The notes beneath the pieces were generated by a model. It did no database searches. It was given only the letters and a program-made list of their open reading frames with translations, and was not told the DNA's origin. 64,000 bases of DNA from Cocos nucifera. Its lineage: Eukaryota > Streptophyta > Magnoliopsida > Arecales > Arecaceae. The first letter of the stretch is position 1. Every line of letters begins with the position of its first letter. A program made the translations under genes and the position numbers. Shown here piece by piece: positions 22,774 to 34,627 of this stretch. The DNA is taken from the NCBI GenBank assembly GCA_006176705.1, contig QRFJ01000300.1:352517-416516 (forward strand), written 5' to 3'.

Positions 22774-22860
22774 GCAACAGCTGTTGGGTTAGCTGATTGG
22801 CACCCGGCTGGCTCTCTGTAAGAGAGGTCCTGGGTTCCATTCTGGGTGGTGGCATATAAC
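22774..22860 (+). repeat. tRNA-derived SINE-like fragment
   Basis: 'ttagctgattggcacccgg' resembles a polymerase III A box in a tRNA-like head. About 40 bp later 'ggtcctgggttccattc' resembles a B box. The arrangement is like the 5' head of a tRNA-derived SINE. It is not a functional tRNA, because the acceptor and anticodon stems cannot be folded cleanly by eye. No tail or target duplication was confirmed. Confidence 0.4.
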
Positions 22861-22874
22861 CACCATACTGCTTT

Positions 22875-24009
22875 TTGGAAGAAAGTCAATTAACCTCCCT
22901 CTTAGAAAAGATAGATCCTGGACAAAACAGGAAGGATATAGAAGAAAATGCACTTGAATTGTCATTCTATTCGATCATTCAGCCAAGAAGCATCTTGCAT
23001 AGAAGTATGCATTTGCCAAAAGTTGTAAAATCAATAGAATTGGAAAAAAAAATTAAATTTAAAAAAAAGCAACAGAATCAAAGAAATATCTGCTAATTTC
23101 TGCTCATTTTAGAAACCTGAAGCAATAAAGCTAATGCATAAGAGCTCCGACCTTAGGCAATGATCATATTGGGCAAGCATGTCCGTCCATTCATCTTGCC
23201 ACCCCCCTAATCCCTTAACAGGGTTATCTTAAATCATGGAAGCCAAAAGACTACATGGTGCAAGAACAAACAAGCCTACTCCCATACTACTAGCAGAATG
23301 GCTAATGAGGATAAAATTAAGATGACCCATAAAAGAATGCTGCTAATTAATGGCCAACCTTTTCAGCATTCATAGACATTTTCAGAAAACAGATGTTAAT
23401 GTCAATATTTAGCATCCTCCTCATTCACACCCATACGGCACTTGCAAGTCCAAACCATGCAAGTCACTCTGGCTCACCACTGATATGTATCATGCAAGGC
23501 ACTTGATGAGATAATGTACGTATTTTCTTTTGTCTTAGCCCAAAAAACAAGGCCACCCTAGCTCAATAACCTTGTTTATGGCCCTTAAGCATCCTCCATG
23601 CTAGATATTAAAGCCCGGCACTTTGGACATGGATTAAGACCCACTAAAGCATCAAAGTTTCATAAGTGAGAATAAAAAGCTTCCTTCCAATTTTGTTTAA
23701 TTCTTTCAATTTATTTTGTCACAAATGTAATTCATAAACTTATAGCTTTCCCACATTCCCGGAGTGACTAAAGATGATGCCAAGTGATGAACATCTAAGA
23801 ACTAAGAGTTTCTAGAAATGAACAAAGGTTCAAGCATCTTTACACTCTTGTTTATGAGCCATGCAAGAATTCTTGTGGAACTTCCATTTCTCTATTATTT
23901 CCATTTCATAGACTCTATAGTATATTAGAATCTTTCGAAATCCTTATTTTAGTTCTTGCCTGCTGCCATGGATTCTTGTGGTTGTGAGGTTGTGAACATT
24001 ACTAGAATA
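22875..24009. other. No gene seen (intron)
   Basis: Moderately AT-rich intronic sequence of the MTN-like gene. Short open frames here lack any family resemblance. No repeat boundaries were recognised. Confidence 0.4.
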
Positions 24010-24196
24010 CAAGGTTTGTAATAAAGGTGCATATCACCCTATGATGGCCATGGTGTACTGTACCAATACCAAACCAATAATCAGTATAGGAAGCATATTG
24101 CGTGTCGATACACCAAACCAAATTCCGTACCTGGCATACTAACAATGTACTAATATGGTACTCGTACGGGGTCTGATACTAAGATTGCAAACCTTG
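24010..24196. mobile_element. hAT-type MITE (CAAGGTTT family), 187 bp
   Basis: Begins CAAGGTTTGTAAT and ends ATTGCAAACCTTG, giving terminal inverted repeats of about 12 bp. The interior shows the family's 'ggtactcgtacggg' and 'taccaatacc' motifs. The flanking 8-mers CTAGAATA and ATTGCATA match at 5 of 8, so the duplication is weak or old. Confidence 0.6.
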
Positions 24197-25743
24197 ATTG
24201 CATAGTTTGTAAGGTCAATAATGACAATAAGAAAATTCATCACCAAAAAAAAAAAAAAATCTGCAAGAACTCAAAAGCACATTTACAATGCAATTACTAA
24301 GTTGAACAAGCTTTACAGCCAAAATAAAATGCAAAATGAAAAATAAAAAAAGGAGGTTTGGATAAAAAGGTGGATGTTGATATTTAACAAAAATGTTAAC
24401 ATTCTAGCCTAGACAGCTAAATTTAATGAACTATGTTAGTTATTACCTCCAAAGAGCTAACATTGACAATGATATTCACCTTATTTGGTTAGATCAAAAT
24501 TTTATATCAGAAGTAATAATGCATATAACCATCTTCAAAAATACAACAGCAAACAAGTTCTCAGAATTAAATTTGTCATGGATCGGAGAATGATCATCAT
24601 AGAGAAGCCAGGGAATATATAACAGAAGATGGTAAAGATGCTAAGGGAACTTGGTTAACAAGTCATTGAATACCTCATGCATACCACTTTTCACTTCCTC
24701 ACAACGAAGCAATCAAGAAAAGTTTACCAAAAAACTTTGCTACTTGTAGAGTTAAATTACCCCTTCATGACCACATATATAAAGTTTTTGGCTCTGCATT
24801 GGAACGTTACCGATACCAATGCAGCTGTTTGATCCATCAACTTCAGAACTTCCCAAACAACCTTGACCAAACACATCCTTGATATCATGATCCTTGTTTG
24901 CTTCCTCCCTAAGGCCATGTGTGGTTGTCAGGAATGGGAATCAAGAATTCTTTTCCCATTCCCGAGAGATCTATTCTTGGGAATCATTGCGAATGATTAA
25001 TTTGATTCCTATATTTAGATAAGTATAGGTAATGTATAGGGAATGAAGCAAACATGGTAGCATGAAAGATAGTATATTATTAATATATATCTAATATAAT
25101 ATAATAATATTATTTAATAGTATTAATAATATTCTAATACTAATAGTGATATAATACACAGTAATATTATTAAAATATAATACTAATGTATTATCTTGAT
25201 AAATATTAATATTCAAATACCATTAATAATATTATTATATCAATATTAATATATATTGATCATATCATGTTATTTTCATAAAATAATGCAATAAAATTAA
25301 TTATTTAGGAAAATTATTTTAATATTATTATATTAATTAAATATCTATATAATATGAATATTTTCGCAATAACACAATAATAATTACAATAACATAGTAT
25401 ATAATAATTTTAAAGATATCACTTTATTACTATTAATCATATAAGAATATATTGATCTTCTATTATAATATTATACATTAATACAATTACTTTAATATAA
25501 TCCTATATTGTAGTATGAATCTTAATAATAATTTACCTATTATTATAATGATTACAAATATAATGCAAATTTAATTATTATAATATAATATATTAATTAT
25601 AAAATTTGTAATAATTATAATCATATTACAATAATATAATGAGTATAATAATATTACGACAGCAATATAATTGGATAATACAAAAATAATTCAATATACA
25701 ATCTAATATACTACCATATAATAATAAAACTAACGATAGAATA
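24197..25743. other. No gene seen; very AT-rich from 25060
   Basis: Intronic. From about 25060 to 25743 the sequence is almost entirely A and T with 'taatat' repeats. The gypsy element inserted at the right edge of this block. The same type of AT-rich DNA resumes at 45955, supporting a single pre-insertion site. Confidence 0.5.
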
Positions 25744-26808
25744 TGTTGGAGATAAATCCCGCTCCTGCCGAAGTCTAGTTCAATGTCCTGCTTGATGCAA
25801 CCAGTAGCCGCGGAAGAGCTTCAACGGGCGGGTCCGGACCGAACCCCTTCAGCCGGCCGAACTTCTCAGCAGTCGAGCCCCTTCAGACTCCCAGCATCCA
25901 GACCGAACCCCTTCAGCCGGCCGAACTCAGCGGCCGAGCTCCTTGGACTCCCAACAGCCGGGCTTTAGCCGAACCCCTCGGCGGCCAAACTTCAGTCGGA
26001 CTTCCGCGAGGACCGAATTCCCTCCGAGCTTCCCCTTCAGCCGGACTTCTTCAGGAGCCGGACTCCTCCCAGACATCCCTTTTGGTCGGCCGAGCTCCTT
26101 CTAACCCCTTCAGCCGGCCGAATTGCTTAGCGGTCGAGCTCCTTGAACTCCAAGCGGCCGGGCTTTAATGGAATTCCACAGCGCCCGAACTCCTCAGCCG
26201 TCGTCCCTCGGCCGGACTTCTCACCGACCGAACTCCTGCCGAACTCCCCAGCGACTGAGCCTTAGCCGCGCGCCTCCGACCAGACGCCTACAGGAGCCGA
26301 ACTCCTTCCGAGCTTTCTCTTCAGAAGTCCGAACTCCTCCAAAATGGGCTCACGTCGAAGACCTTCAACTCTTCATTCGACCCCGAGCAGCTCAGTATCG
26401 AGACAGCTGTAGCCATCACCATCAGTCCGCCGCCAACGACAGCGATCCGCTATCAGACGGCGATGGCTATCACCATCAACCCGCTGCAGACGGCACCTTC
26501 CCATCAGACTGACTCCGTCGGACCTCGAGCAGTCCGCTAGCACGCGGCTGCAATTGTCACCATCAAGCTCCGCTATAAAAAGGACCCTTCAGATACGCTA
26601 ACTCTAATCTCTCCTTCATCTCTAAGCTCTGCGGAAATCATTTCCGAGCACTCCATTCCTGTTGGTCGGAGCTGACTTGATCGTCGGAGGGTCCTGTCGG
26701 AGCTACCCCCATCGGCTCCGGATGGGACTTTGTTTTGCAGGTCCCGGCGGCAGCCTCATCAGCCTCCACTCCAACGGATTCCGGCGATGATCAGTTTCTG
26801 CGTTAATA
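25744..26808 (+). repeat. 5' LTR of plus-strand gypsy
   Basis: 1065-bp LTR starting TGTTGGAGATAAATCC. The end reads CTGCGTTAATA, where the 3' copy has CTGCGTCAACA, so two C-to-T changes altered the terminus. A TATA box (CTATAAAAAGG, about 26573-26583) precedes a putative transcription start. The upstream half is built of short modules around 'cagccggccgaactcc' and 'cggccgagctccttg'. Confidence 0.85.
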
Positions 26809-26811
26809 GAT

Positions 26812-26828
26812 TGGCGCTAGAAGGAGGG
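26812..26828 (+). other. Primer-binding site, plus-strand gypsy
   Basis: TGGCGCTAGAAGGAGGG lies three bases after the 5' LTR and is identical to the site of the minus-strand relative. The primer tRNA was not identified. Confidence 0.75.
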
Positions 26829-26928
26829 TACCCCGAACCTCCGAGATTCTCTTGTTCTTAAAGAAGTGCTCGACGACGATTTTTTCCTTCCCTCTCCGAA
26901 GATCTCCCTTTTCTCTCCCGAGGAGAAA

Positions 26929-28182
26929 ATGCCTCCCAAGAGAGCTTCGACTCGACGCTCGACGGCCTCCGCAGCCCGATCCCATCCAGATCCGTCTATT
27001 CCCGCTCCAACACTGGCGACCCAGGTCCCGTCTATAGCCGCGGTGGATGCGGATTAGTTCAACCTGCTCGTCCAGTAGGTTCGTGGTCTCACAGAGGTGG
27101 TGCAGGCAGTGCTGCACCAGTAAGCCCCAGTGCCAGCCCAACCGGTGCGGGATTCTCCGGAGCCGTGTGATCCGGTCAAGGAGCGACTGACTTGGCCTGC
27201 CCGACCTTCGATCCTCGGATTGGGGAGGCAGAGGAGGGAGAGCCCTTGTTCGGATCATGGCTCGGCCAAGGGTGAAGCCTCGCACCCATTCCACTAGAAA
27301 ACCTTAGAGATCAGAGACCGTGAAGATCTCCTGGATCAAAAGCTCTTAGAAATAAGCCGGTGAATCGAAGAACTTCGTCACACTTCCCCCTCACGTGGTA
27401 ATGACGTTTGCACTGACCCCCCTTTTTCACAGAAAATCATGCAAGAACCGATCCCGCCGAACTTTAAGCTCCCACAGTTTGAGAGCTATGATGGAACCAC
27501 CGACCCGGTCGACCATTTGGAAGCCTTTCGAACAACGATGCTACTTCATGACGCGCCAGACGCTATATTGTGCCGGGCTTTCCCCTTTATCCTTAAAGGA
27601 GCTGTCAGGAACTGGTACTCGGCATTATCGTTTGACCAGATGAGTCAACAGTTCGCAGCCCACTTCGTCAGTAGTAGGCGGCCGTGCTGAGGTTCGGATT
27701 TCTTGATGGCCATCAGGCAGAAAGAGGGGGAACCCATCCGGACCGACGTCATCCGGTTTAACGCTGCCGCATTGGAAGTCCGGAACCTGGACCAATCAGT
27801 CGCCATGGCCGCCCTCAAGGGCGGCCTTCAGAAGAACGACTTATTGTTCTCCTTGGAAAAGAAGTATCCCAGGGATTTTGCTGACATGCTAGCTCGGGCT
27901 GAAGGATATGCCCGGGCAGAGGAGGCCTTCAAGGCCAAGGATGATGAAGCCGACGACAAGCGGCAAGTTGGCGGGCCGGGCAGGCCCGTCGAAGAAGGGA
28001 AGCGGAGTGAAGCTCGGCGGCACTCCCAGACTCCTTTCGGTCACTGGCGGACCCGAACTCCCCCGCGGACCTCGAGGTGGGGAAGCTCGGATGGAATGGC
28101 GCGCCAAGGTTCTCCTCAGCGCCGAAGCTCTTCCCGACGAAGGTTTCACAACTACGCCCCCCTCAACGCTCCGAAGACCTAA
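26929..28182 (+). pseudogene. gag: Gypsy gag, interrupted by stops
   Basis: Starts MPPKRASTRRS at 26929, the same N-terminus as the gag of the minus-strand relative. One frame continues to 28182 but is broken by TAG at 27055 and further stops near 27076, 27121 and 27292, by TGA at 27688, and by TAA at 28180. Several correspond to CAG, CAA or CGA codons with C changed to T. The gag domain (FKLPQFESYDGTTDPVDHLE, then AFPFILKGAVRNWYSAL) spans about 27450-27640. A basic, proline-rich stretch at 27970-28180 precedes the zinc-binding region. The product would be the structural capsid protein. Confidence 0.8.
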
Positions 28183-29181
28183 GTGCTGATGAAAATCAGG
28201 AAACAACTTCCGAGGCCGGATAGGATGTGTTCCCGTCCTAGCAAGCGTGATCCCAACAAGTTCTATCTCTATCATCGTGACCACGGCCACGACACCGAGG
28301 AGTGCGTCCAACTTCAAGACGAGATCGAAAAGCTCGTCAGACGAGGTAGACTCGGCCGATTCCTGCAGAGATGGCCCGAAGAGCGGGAGGGGCGACCAAG
28401 GGCGTTACCATCGGGTGGGGAGAGCCAGGAAGATCAGCCATCCCTTGGCGTCATCAACACTATCTCAGGGGGACCTCAGCAAGGGGAGACCAGTGGATCC
28501 GGAGGATCGGTGAAGAGGCGGAGGATCGCGGAGCCCGTGGCCTTCACCGAGGAGGATGGTCAGGGAATCCAATTTTCGCACAATGACGCGGTTGTAATTT
28601 CTTTGAATATTGCTGACTACGATGTACGCCATGTTTTGGTAGATAATGGAAGCTCGGTCGATGTATTGTTTTACGATGCCTTCTCAAAAATGTCCCTATC
28701 CGACGACCGCTTGGCGCTGATGAATTCCCCACTGGTAGGGTTTGCTGGCAACGCCGTGCCAGTCGAAGGCGTAATAACATTGACCGTAGTGGCAGGGCAA
28801 CGCCCGAAGCAGGCCAAAGCTCGGATCGACTTTCTAATCGTAAGGACCCCGTCCGCTTATAACGCGATCCTTGGCCGACCCGGTCTAAATGCACTCTGGG
28901 CGGTAGTGTCAACCTATTATTTGAAGATGAAGTTTCCGACGAGTCACGGAGTCAGAGAAGTCAGAGGAGATCAGGCTCTGGCAAGATACTGCTACTCGAT
29001 CGCCCTGCATAAGGAAGATCAACCCGACCCTTATCTTGTTGACGGACTGGATGTCCGCGACGATCTCACTGAGGAGCAGGGCGAGCCCGTGGAGGACCTC
29101 GTCTCTGTGCCCTTGAGTGACGGAAACTCGGGGCACGTGGTGCAGATCGACTCCAACTTAACGGCCGAGGTTCGGGAGTAG
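28183..29181 (+). pseudogene. Gypsy nucleocapsid-protease segment
   Basis: Open frame of 332 residues contiguous in frame with gag. Residues 24-50 contain YLYHRDHGHDTEECVQLQDE, the gag C-terminal zinc-binding motif. Residues 135-240 form the aspartic protease: the active-site region reads VLVDNGSSVDVLF, where DTGSS or DNGSS is usual for this lineage, and the flap and AILGRPGLNALWAV follow. The frame ends at TAG (29179) before LVAFLRRNADVFAWT, which belongs to the RT N-terminal region. A C-to-T change of CAG explains the stop. Confidence 0.8.
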
Positions 29182-30526
29182 CTCGTCGCTTTCCTCAGAA
29201 GAAACGCGGACGTCTTCGCCTGGACCCTAACGGATATGCCGGGGATCGACGCCGAGGTCATGGAACATCGGCTGACCATCGATACGAGGCACCGGCTGAT
29301 AAGAGAAGCTACGCCACCACGCCCCAGAGAGGCAGAAAACGATCGCCGAAGAAGTAAATAAGCTCCTCAAAGTCGGACTCATCCGGAAGATTAACTATCC
29401 GACCTGGGTCTCGAATGTGGTTCTCATCAAAAAAGTGAATAACAAGTGGAGGATGTGCATCGACTTCAAGAAGCTGAACAAGGCCTGCCCGAAAGACAGC
29501 AACCCCCTACCAAGGATCGACCAGCTGGTAGACGCAACCTCGGGCCATGAGCTCCTCACCTTCATGGACGCCTTTTCTGATTACAACCAGATACGCATGG
29601 TGCCCGAGGACGAAGAGAAGACCGCCTTCATTACTGATCGAGGTCTTTATTGCTACAGGGTCATGCCTTTTGGACTCAAGAATGCAGGGGCAACATACCA
29701 GCGTTTGGTTAATAAGGTCTTCAAGGAGCAGATTGGCCGCAACATAAAGGTGTACGTAGATGATATGCTCATCAAAAGCCGAGATTCAATGGACCACCTC
29801 GCCGACCTTGAAGAGACCTTCGGTGCACTCAGGAGGCACAAGGTGAAGCTGAACCCGGCCAAGTGCGCCTTCGGCGTGACCTTCGAAAAATTTCCAGGGT
29901 TCATGATGTCGAGACGAGGAATCGAGGCAAATTCCGAGAAAATCCGAGCCATTCGGAAAATGACCGCTCCGAGGACAATCAAGAAGGTTCAGCGCCTAAC
30001 CGAAAAAGTGGCGTCTCTAAGTCGCTTCGTGTTAAGGTCGGCCGAACGATGCATGCCCTTCTTCCGCGTTCTCAGGTGACCAAAGAACTTCTCCTGGACG
30101 GTGGAGTGCCCACAGGCATTCGAAGAGCTCAAAAGCTACCTCGGCTCGCCCCCGCTACTGGCAAAGCCCGAATTCGGGGAAGAATTATTTCTGTATCTAG
30201 CTGTCTCCTTAGTGGCCCTGGCGGCGGTGCTGGTCAAGGAAGAAGCGAAGGCACAACGGCCAATCTACTACGTGAGCCGAGTCCTGAGGAACGCGGAGAC
30301 CAGGTACTCTAAGCTAGAAAAACTTACTCTCTTTTAATTGCCGTCAGGCGGCTCCGACCTTATTTTCAGGAGCACACCGTAATGGTCCTCACGAACCAAC
30401 CAATAAAAGCAGTCCTTCACCGGACAAACGCTTCTGGAAGAATCATAAAATGGGCGATCGAGCTCACAGAGTTCGATATCAACTACCGGCCTAGGCCATC
30501 AATCAACGCCTAGATACTGGCGGATT
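29182..30526 (+). pseudogene. pol: Gypsy reverse transcriptase and first RNase H
   Basis: After a frameshift near 29300, the RT runs from EEVNKLLKVGLIRKI (about 29350) to 30079. It contains RMCIDFKKLNKACPKD, FMDAFSDYNQI and the catalytic box YVDDMLIKS at about 29755. A TGA at 30077 interrupts the link to the first RNase H, which begins FEELKSYLGSPPLLAKP and continues as YYVSRVLRNAETRYSKLEK until a frameshift at about 30335. Nearby codons in other frames continue the domain to NYRPRPSINA-stop at about 30512. RT copies the element RNA into cDNA in virus-like particles. Confidence 0.8.
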
Positions 30527-30528
30527 TT

Positions 30529-31086
30529 GTGCTGGAATGCACCATTCCGATCGAAGCCGAGCTTGGGCCGACCGAGACCGACACCAAAGCGGGACCGGGC
30601 CTAAACGAAGCCGAGCTACCACGGCCGGACCTCCCCGAGGAAAGCACCGACCTCCCCGAAGGCTCTTGGGCCCTGCACGTGGATGGTTCGTCCAACTCCA
30701 CTGGAGCTGGTGCGGGGCTGGTCTTGGTCAGCCCCGAGGGAGTCGTCGCCGAGTACGCGCTGCGCTTCGAGTTTCCTATGACCAACAACGGGGCCGAATA
30801 TGAAGTGTTGATCATCGGATTAAAGATAGCAAGAAAACTAAAGGTAGATCGGCTTCAAGTCTACAGCGATTTCCAACTGGTGGTCGGCCAAGTCAGCGGT
30901 AGCTACAAGGCACGAGAGGAAAGCATGGTGAGATACCTCGGGAAGGTGAGGGATTTAACTCCGGCCTTCAACAGCTTCAGCGTTCAACATATTCCGAGGG
31001 CGAAAAATGCGAGAGCCGATCTTCTCTCCAGGTTGGCCACTTCTGCGCCGGCCGATCGCCCAGAGGAGTATTTCTGGAGACTCTGA
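30529..31086 (+). pseudogene. Second RNase H-like domain (Tat-lineage feature)
   Basis: 185-residue frame. Residues 46-175 show an RNase H fold pattern: WALHVDGSSNSTGAGAGLVL, then NNGAEYEVLIIGLKIA, then VYSDFQLVVGQVSG, and RAKNARADLLSRLA. The D, E, D and D positions are consistent with an active RNase H. A second RNase H of this kind downstream of the usual one is known from Tat-lineage gypsy elements. The frame ends at TGA 31084, after which homology to pol continues in another frame towards integrase. Confidence 0.75.
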
Positions 31087-31253
31087 AGCACCCAACCCCG
31101 GAGGAGCCTGGGGTCGTCCTGCAGACGAAATTCGAGCCAAGCTGGATCGACCCGCTGGTCGCCTACCTCAGGGAAGGGGTCCTTCCTCACGATCCGAAAG
31201 AAGCTCGAAAGCTCAGGAATCAGGCCTCCCGCTACGTCTTATACGAAGGCAAG

Positions 31254-32373
31254 TTGTATAAGAGGTCGTACTCCCTTTCGTTGCTGAGATGTCTCCGACC
31301 TTCGGAGGCCGACCTCGTGCTATGGGATGTGCACGAAGGACTCTGCGGAAGTCACGTAGAAGCTAGGTCTTTGTCGCAAAAACTACTCCGACAGGGGTAC
31401 TACTGGCTGACCTTGTTTTGCGATTCCGTGGAATACGTAAAGAAGTGCAACCGTTGTCAGAAGAACGCCAGCGTACAGAGGCAGTCGGCATCCGAACTCA
31501 CTCTGCTCAGCTCACCCTGGCCATTTGCGCAGTGGGGAATGGATAACTCGGCCCCTTCCCAACAACGTTTGGGCAGCGGAAGTTCCTCTTGGTCGCGATC
31601 GACTACTTCACCAAGTGGGGCGAAGCCGAACCACTCGTGAAGATTATCGAGACCAAGGTGCAGGACTTCGTCTGGAAGTCACTAGTCTGCCGGTTCGGCC
31701 TGCCCCGAACGCTCATAATCGACAATGGACGACAGTTCGCTGGGGCAAGGTTCGCCGAGTTCTGCGAAGGACTAAACATCTCCCACCACTTCACATCGGT
31801 GGCTCACCCGCAAGCCAATGGGGAAGCTGAGATAACCAACCGAACCCTGCTGCAAGGAATCAAAGCGAGGCTCGATAGGGCAAAAGGAGCCTGGATGGCG
31901 AACTCTATCATGTCCTCTGAGCATACTGAACTACTCAGAGGGTGCCGACTGGAGAAACATCCTTCGCCTTGGCCTTCGGTACTGGGGCAGTTATCCCGAT
32001 CGAGTTCAAGCTCTCGTCTGCGCGAGTCGCGGGCTTCAACGAGCAACGCAATCCCCAGGACCTCCGAGTCGACCTCGACCTGCTGGAAGAAAAAAAGGAG
32101 AAAGTCCGCATCCGGATGGCGGCCTACAGACGGAAGGTGGCTTGGTATTACAACTCTAGAGTTAGAAACAAGACGTTCAGAGTGGGGGACTTAGTTCCCC
32201 GACGAGCCACTGTCTCTCAGCCTCAGAGTTAGAGAAAACTCGCCCCTAATTGGGAAGGCCCGTATGAAGTGGTGGAGGTCATCTGGCCCGGTGCTTATCG
32301 CCTGAAGGAGCTCGGAGGGATGACGCTTCCGCGACCTTGGAACTCAGAGAATCTGAGGATGTATTACCAGTAA
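31254..32373 (+). pseudogene. Gypsy integrase, frameshifted
   Basis: The zinc-finger part lies at about 31320-31470 with H-x-H (HEGLCGSH) and C-x2-C (KKCNRCQ). The core follows in a different frame from 31589: AIDYFTKWGEAEP (first D), TLIIDNGRQFAGARF (second D) and PQANGEAEITNR (E). After another break near 31900, TGETSFALAFGTGAVIPIE and a C-terminal segment ending LRMYYQ lead to TAA at 32371. Shifts occur near 31550 and 31900, and a TAG sits near 32230. Integrase inserts the cDNA, producing the 5-bp target duplication seen at the ends. Confidence 0.8.
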
Positions 32374-32519
32374 TATCCCTTCAGTAAAGTTGCTTCATTT
32401 CCGCATTATCGTTCCCTGGTGCAGAAACTGTGGTAACAGGAGATGAAGCAGTCAAATAGTTGCCGTGTTAGGAATTGGAAGAGGATCTCGCACTAACGGA
32501 GGCAGGTCAAAGGCCTTAA

Positions 32520-33250
32520 AGATCGGCTACAGGAGATAAGATCTCCCCCGAGTGCCCGCTTCAACCTCGACTACAGGAGATAAGATCTCCTCCGAGGCAA
32601 CCTCGGCTGCAGGAGATAAGATCTCCCCCGAGGAAAGCTCGACTGCAGGAGATAAGATCTCCCTCGAGTGCCCGCTTCAACCTCAGCCGCAGGAGAAAGA
32701 TCTCCCCGAGGCAACCTCGACTGCAGAAGATAAGATCTCCCCAGGAAAAGCTTGGCATGCAGGAGATAAGATCTCCCCGAGTGCCCCTTCACCTCGACGC
32801 AAGAGATAAAATCTCCGAGGAAAGCTCGACTGCAGGAGATAGATATCCCCCGAGGAAGCTCGACTGTAGGAATAAGATCTCCTCCGAGGCAACCTCGACT
32901 GCAAGAGATAAGATCTCCCCCGAGGAAGCTCGGCTGCAGAGATAAAGATCTCTCCCGAGTGCCTGCTTCGACCTCGGCCAAAGGAGATAAGATCCCCCCA
33001 AGCGACCAGGCCAACCTCAGCTGGAGAGCTTCAACTTCCGCCTCGGCTAGAGATAGAATCCCTTCCGAGCATCTGTATCGACCTCGACTGTAGGAGACAA
33101 TGTCGCCCCCGAGGAGCTCAACCCCTGACTTCGATCGCAGCGGACGGAGCCTCCCTCAACCTCGATTGGAGATGGGATCTTCCCCGGGCTATCTTCGATA
33201 TCAACTTTAGCTGGAGATGAGATCTCCCCCGAGCTTCAACCTGGACCAGC
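32520..33250 (+). repeat. Tandem array of GGAGATAAGATCTCC units
   Basis: About fifteen units of roughly 35-45 bp, with the core CAGGAGATAAGATCTCCCCC followed by 'gaggcaacctcgactg' or 'gagtgcccgcttcaacctc'. The array sits between pol and the PPT, exactly as in the minus-strand relative. Unit length is erratic between 32690 and 33010 through one- or two-base losses, which may be base-call errors. Confidence 0.8.
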
Positions 33251-33315
33251 ACGGAGCTCAGAGGAAGACTTCGGCAGTCACCTTTCCTGCACTCCCTTCC
33301 TTCGAGCTTCGAACT

Positions 33316-33333
33316 CGGGAGTGGGGGGGCTAG
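33316..33333 (+). other. Polypurine tract, plus-strand gypsy
   Basis: GGGAGTGGGGGGGCTAG directly precedes the 3' LTR start TGTTGGGGATAAACC at 33334. Confidence 0.75.
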
Positions 33334-33663
33334 TGTTGGGGATAAACCCCACCCCCATCGAAGTCTAGTTCGATGCTCAGCCTAATGCAGCCAGTAGCTG
33401 AGGAAGACTTAACGACGGGTTCGATCGAACCCTTCAGCCGGCCGAACTCCTCAGCGGCCGAGCCCCTTCGGACTCCCAGCATCGGACCAACCCCTTCAGC
33501 CGTCGAACTCCTCAGCGGTTCAAGCTCCTTGATTTCAGCAGACCCCTCGGCGGCCGGAACTTCGTCGGACTCCGCGAGGGCCGAATTCCTCGAGCTCCCT
33601 TCGGCTGGTTCTTCAGGAGCCGGACTCCTCCCAGACATCCCTTTCAGCGGCGAGCTCCTTCTT
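33334..33663 (+). repeat. 3' LTR of gypsy, 5' portion before the copia insertion
   Basis: Matches the first ~360 bp of the 5' LTR with several single-base deletions. It stops at '...cgagctccttctt', where copia sequence TGTTAGATA begins at 33664. The 3' remainder of the same LTR is at about 45579-45954. Confidence 0.75.
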
Positions 33664-34627
33664 TGTTAGATAATATGTGCCCTAGAAGCCAGAATTGGCT
33701 GACACTTGTAATACACTTCTAGGGGCAAAATTATAATTTTGACTATAATTAATGAAATGGGTTATTTTCTATCACATATGTGTATTTAGTGTCTGTGATA
33801 CATCCTTTGAGTTAATGGTAATGATAATTCATATTTTCAAGAGTTGAAAATTTAAGACATGAATAATCATTATTAACTCATAAAAGCTCCCGACCATAGG
33901 ATCATCACGAGGATGGTGATTGATCCGGAAGGTTGGTGTACGAATCGCTTCTCTTTAGTAGATGAGTCTTGAGTCTACGGTGTGGAGACACCGGAGCGAG
34001 AGTACAGGTACTCGTTAGAGAACGAGGGCACTGAGCGTGACCACCTCGAGTAGTCATTAGGAAGTCTACCTTCTCGTCAATGACTGACTCGATGCTGCAG
34101 TAGTGTGTCTGGTTCTTTGACCTGAGATGCATCGGCAGTTCACCTTGAGGGTGTTATAGTTTGACTACACCATTACTCGGTCTCCTAGCCATATGGAACC
34201 CTGAGGTGTATGTTGGCTATAGCATGTTCATTGTAGGAACTGGATTGCATCAAGATGGAATCTATCTACCTCGGTGGTAGAGGAGCAGCCCTATGATGAT
34301 CATGAGAATCAAGTCCAGAACCTTGCTTAATGCAGCAGTAGCTGCGGAAGAGCTTTAACGACGGGTTCGGATCGAACCCCTTCAGCCGGCCGAACTCCTC
34401 AGCGGCCGAGCCCCTTCGGACTCCCAGCATCCGGACCGAACCCCTTCAGCCGGTCGAACTCCTCAGCGGTCAAGCTCCTTGGATTTCAGCAGCCCCTCGC
34501 GGCCGAACTTCAGTCGGACTCCGCGAGGCCGAATTTCCTCCGAGCTTCCCCTTCGGCTGATTCTTCAGGAGCCGGACGCGCTCCCAGACATCCTTCTTCA
34601 GCCCAAAGGCCGAAGACTCCTTCTTGT
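33664..34627 (+). repeat. Duplicated contig end: copia LTR piece then gypsy LTR piece
   Basis: 33664 to about 34317 repeats the first ~650 bp of the copia LTR (compare 35321-35975). About 34320-34627 then repeats the gypsy LTR stretch at 33385-33663 and stops at 'ccttcttgt' just before the Ns. The order gypsy, copia, gypsy, gap, copia repeats one junction twice and is more easily explained by mis-assembly than by biology. Confidence 0.6.

Noticed and set aside
32552..33014. Overlapping open frames on both strands encoding repeated GDKISPE-like peptides
   Set aside because: They arise from the tandem array; openness on both strands and lack of a conserved start argue against coding.
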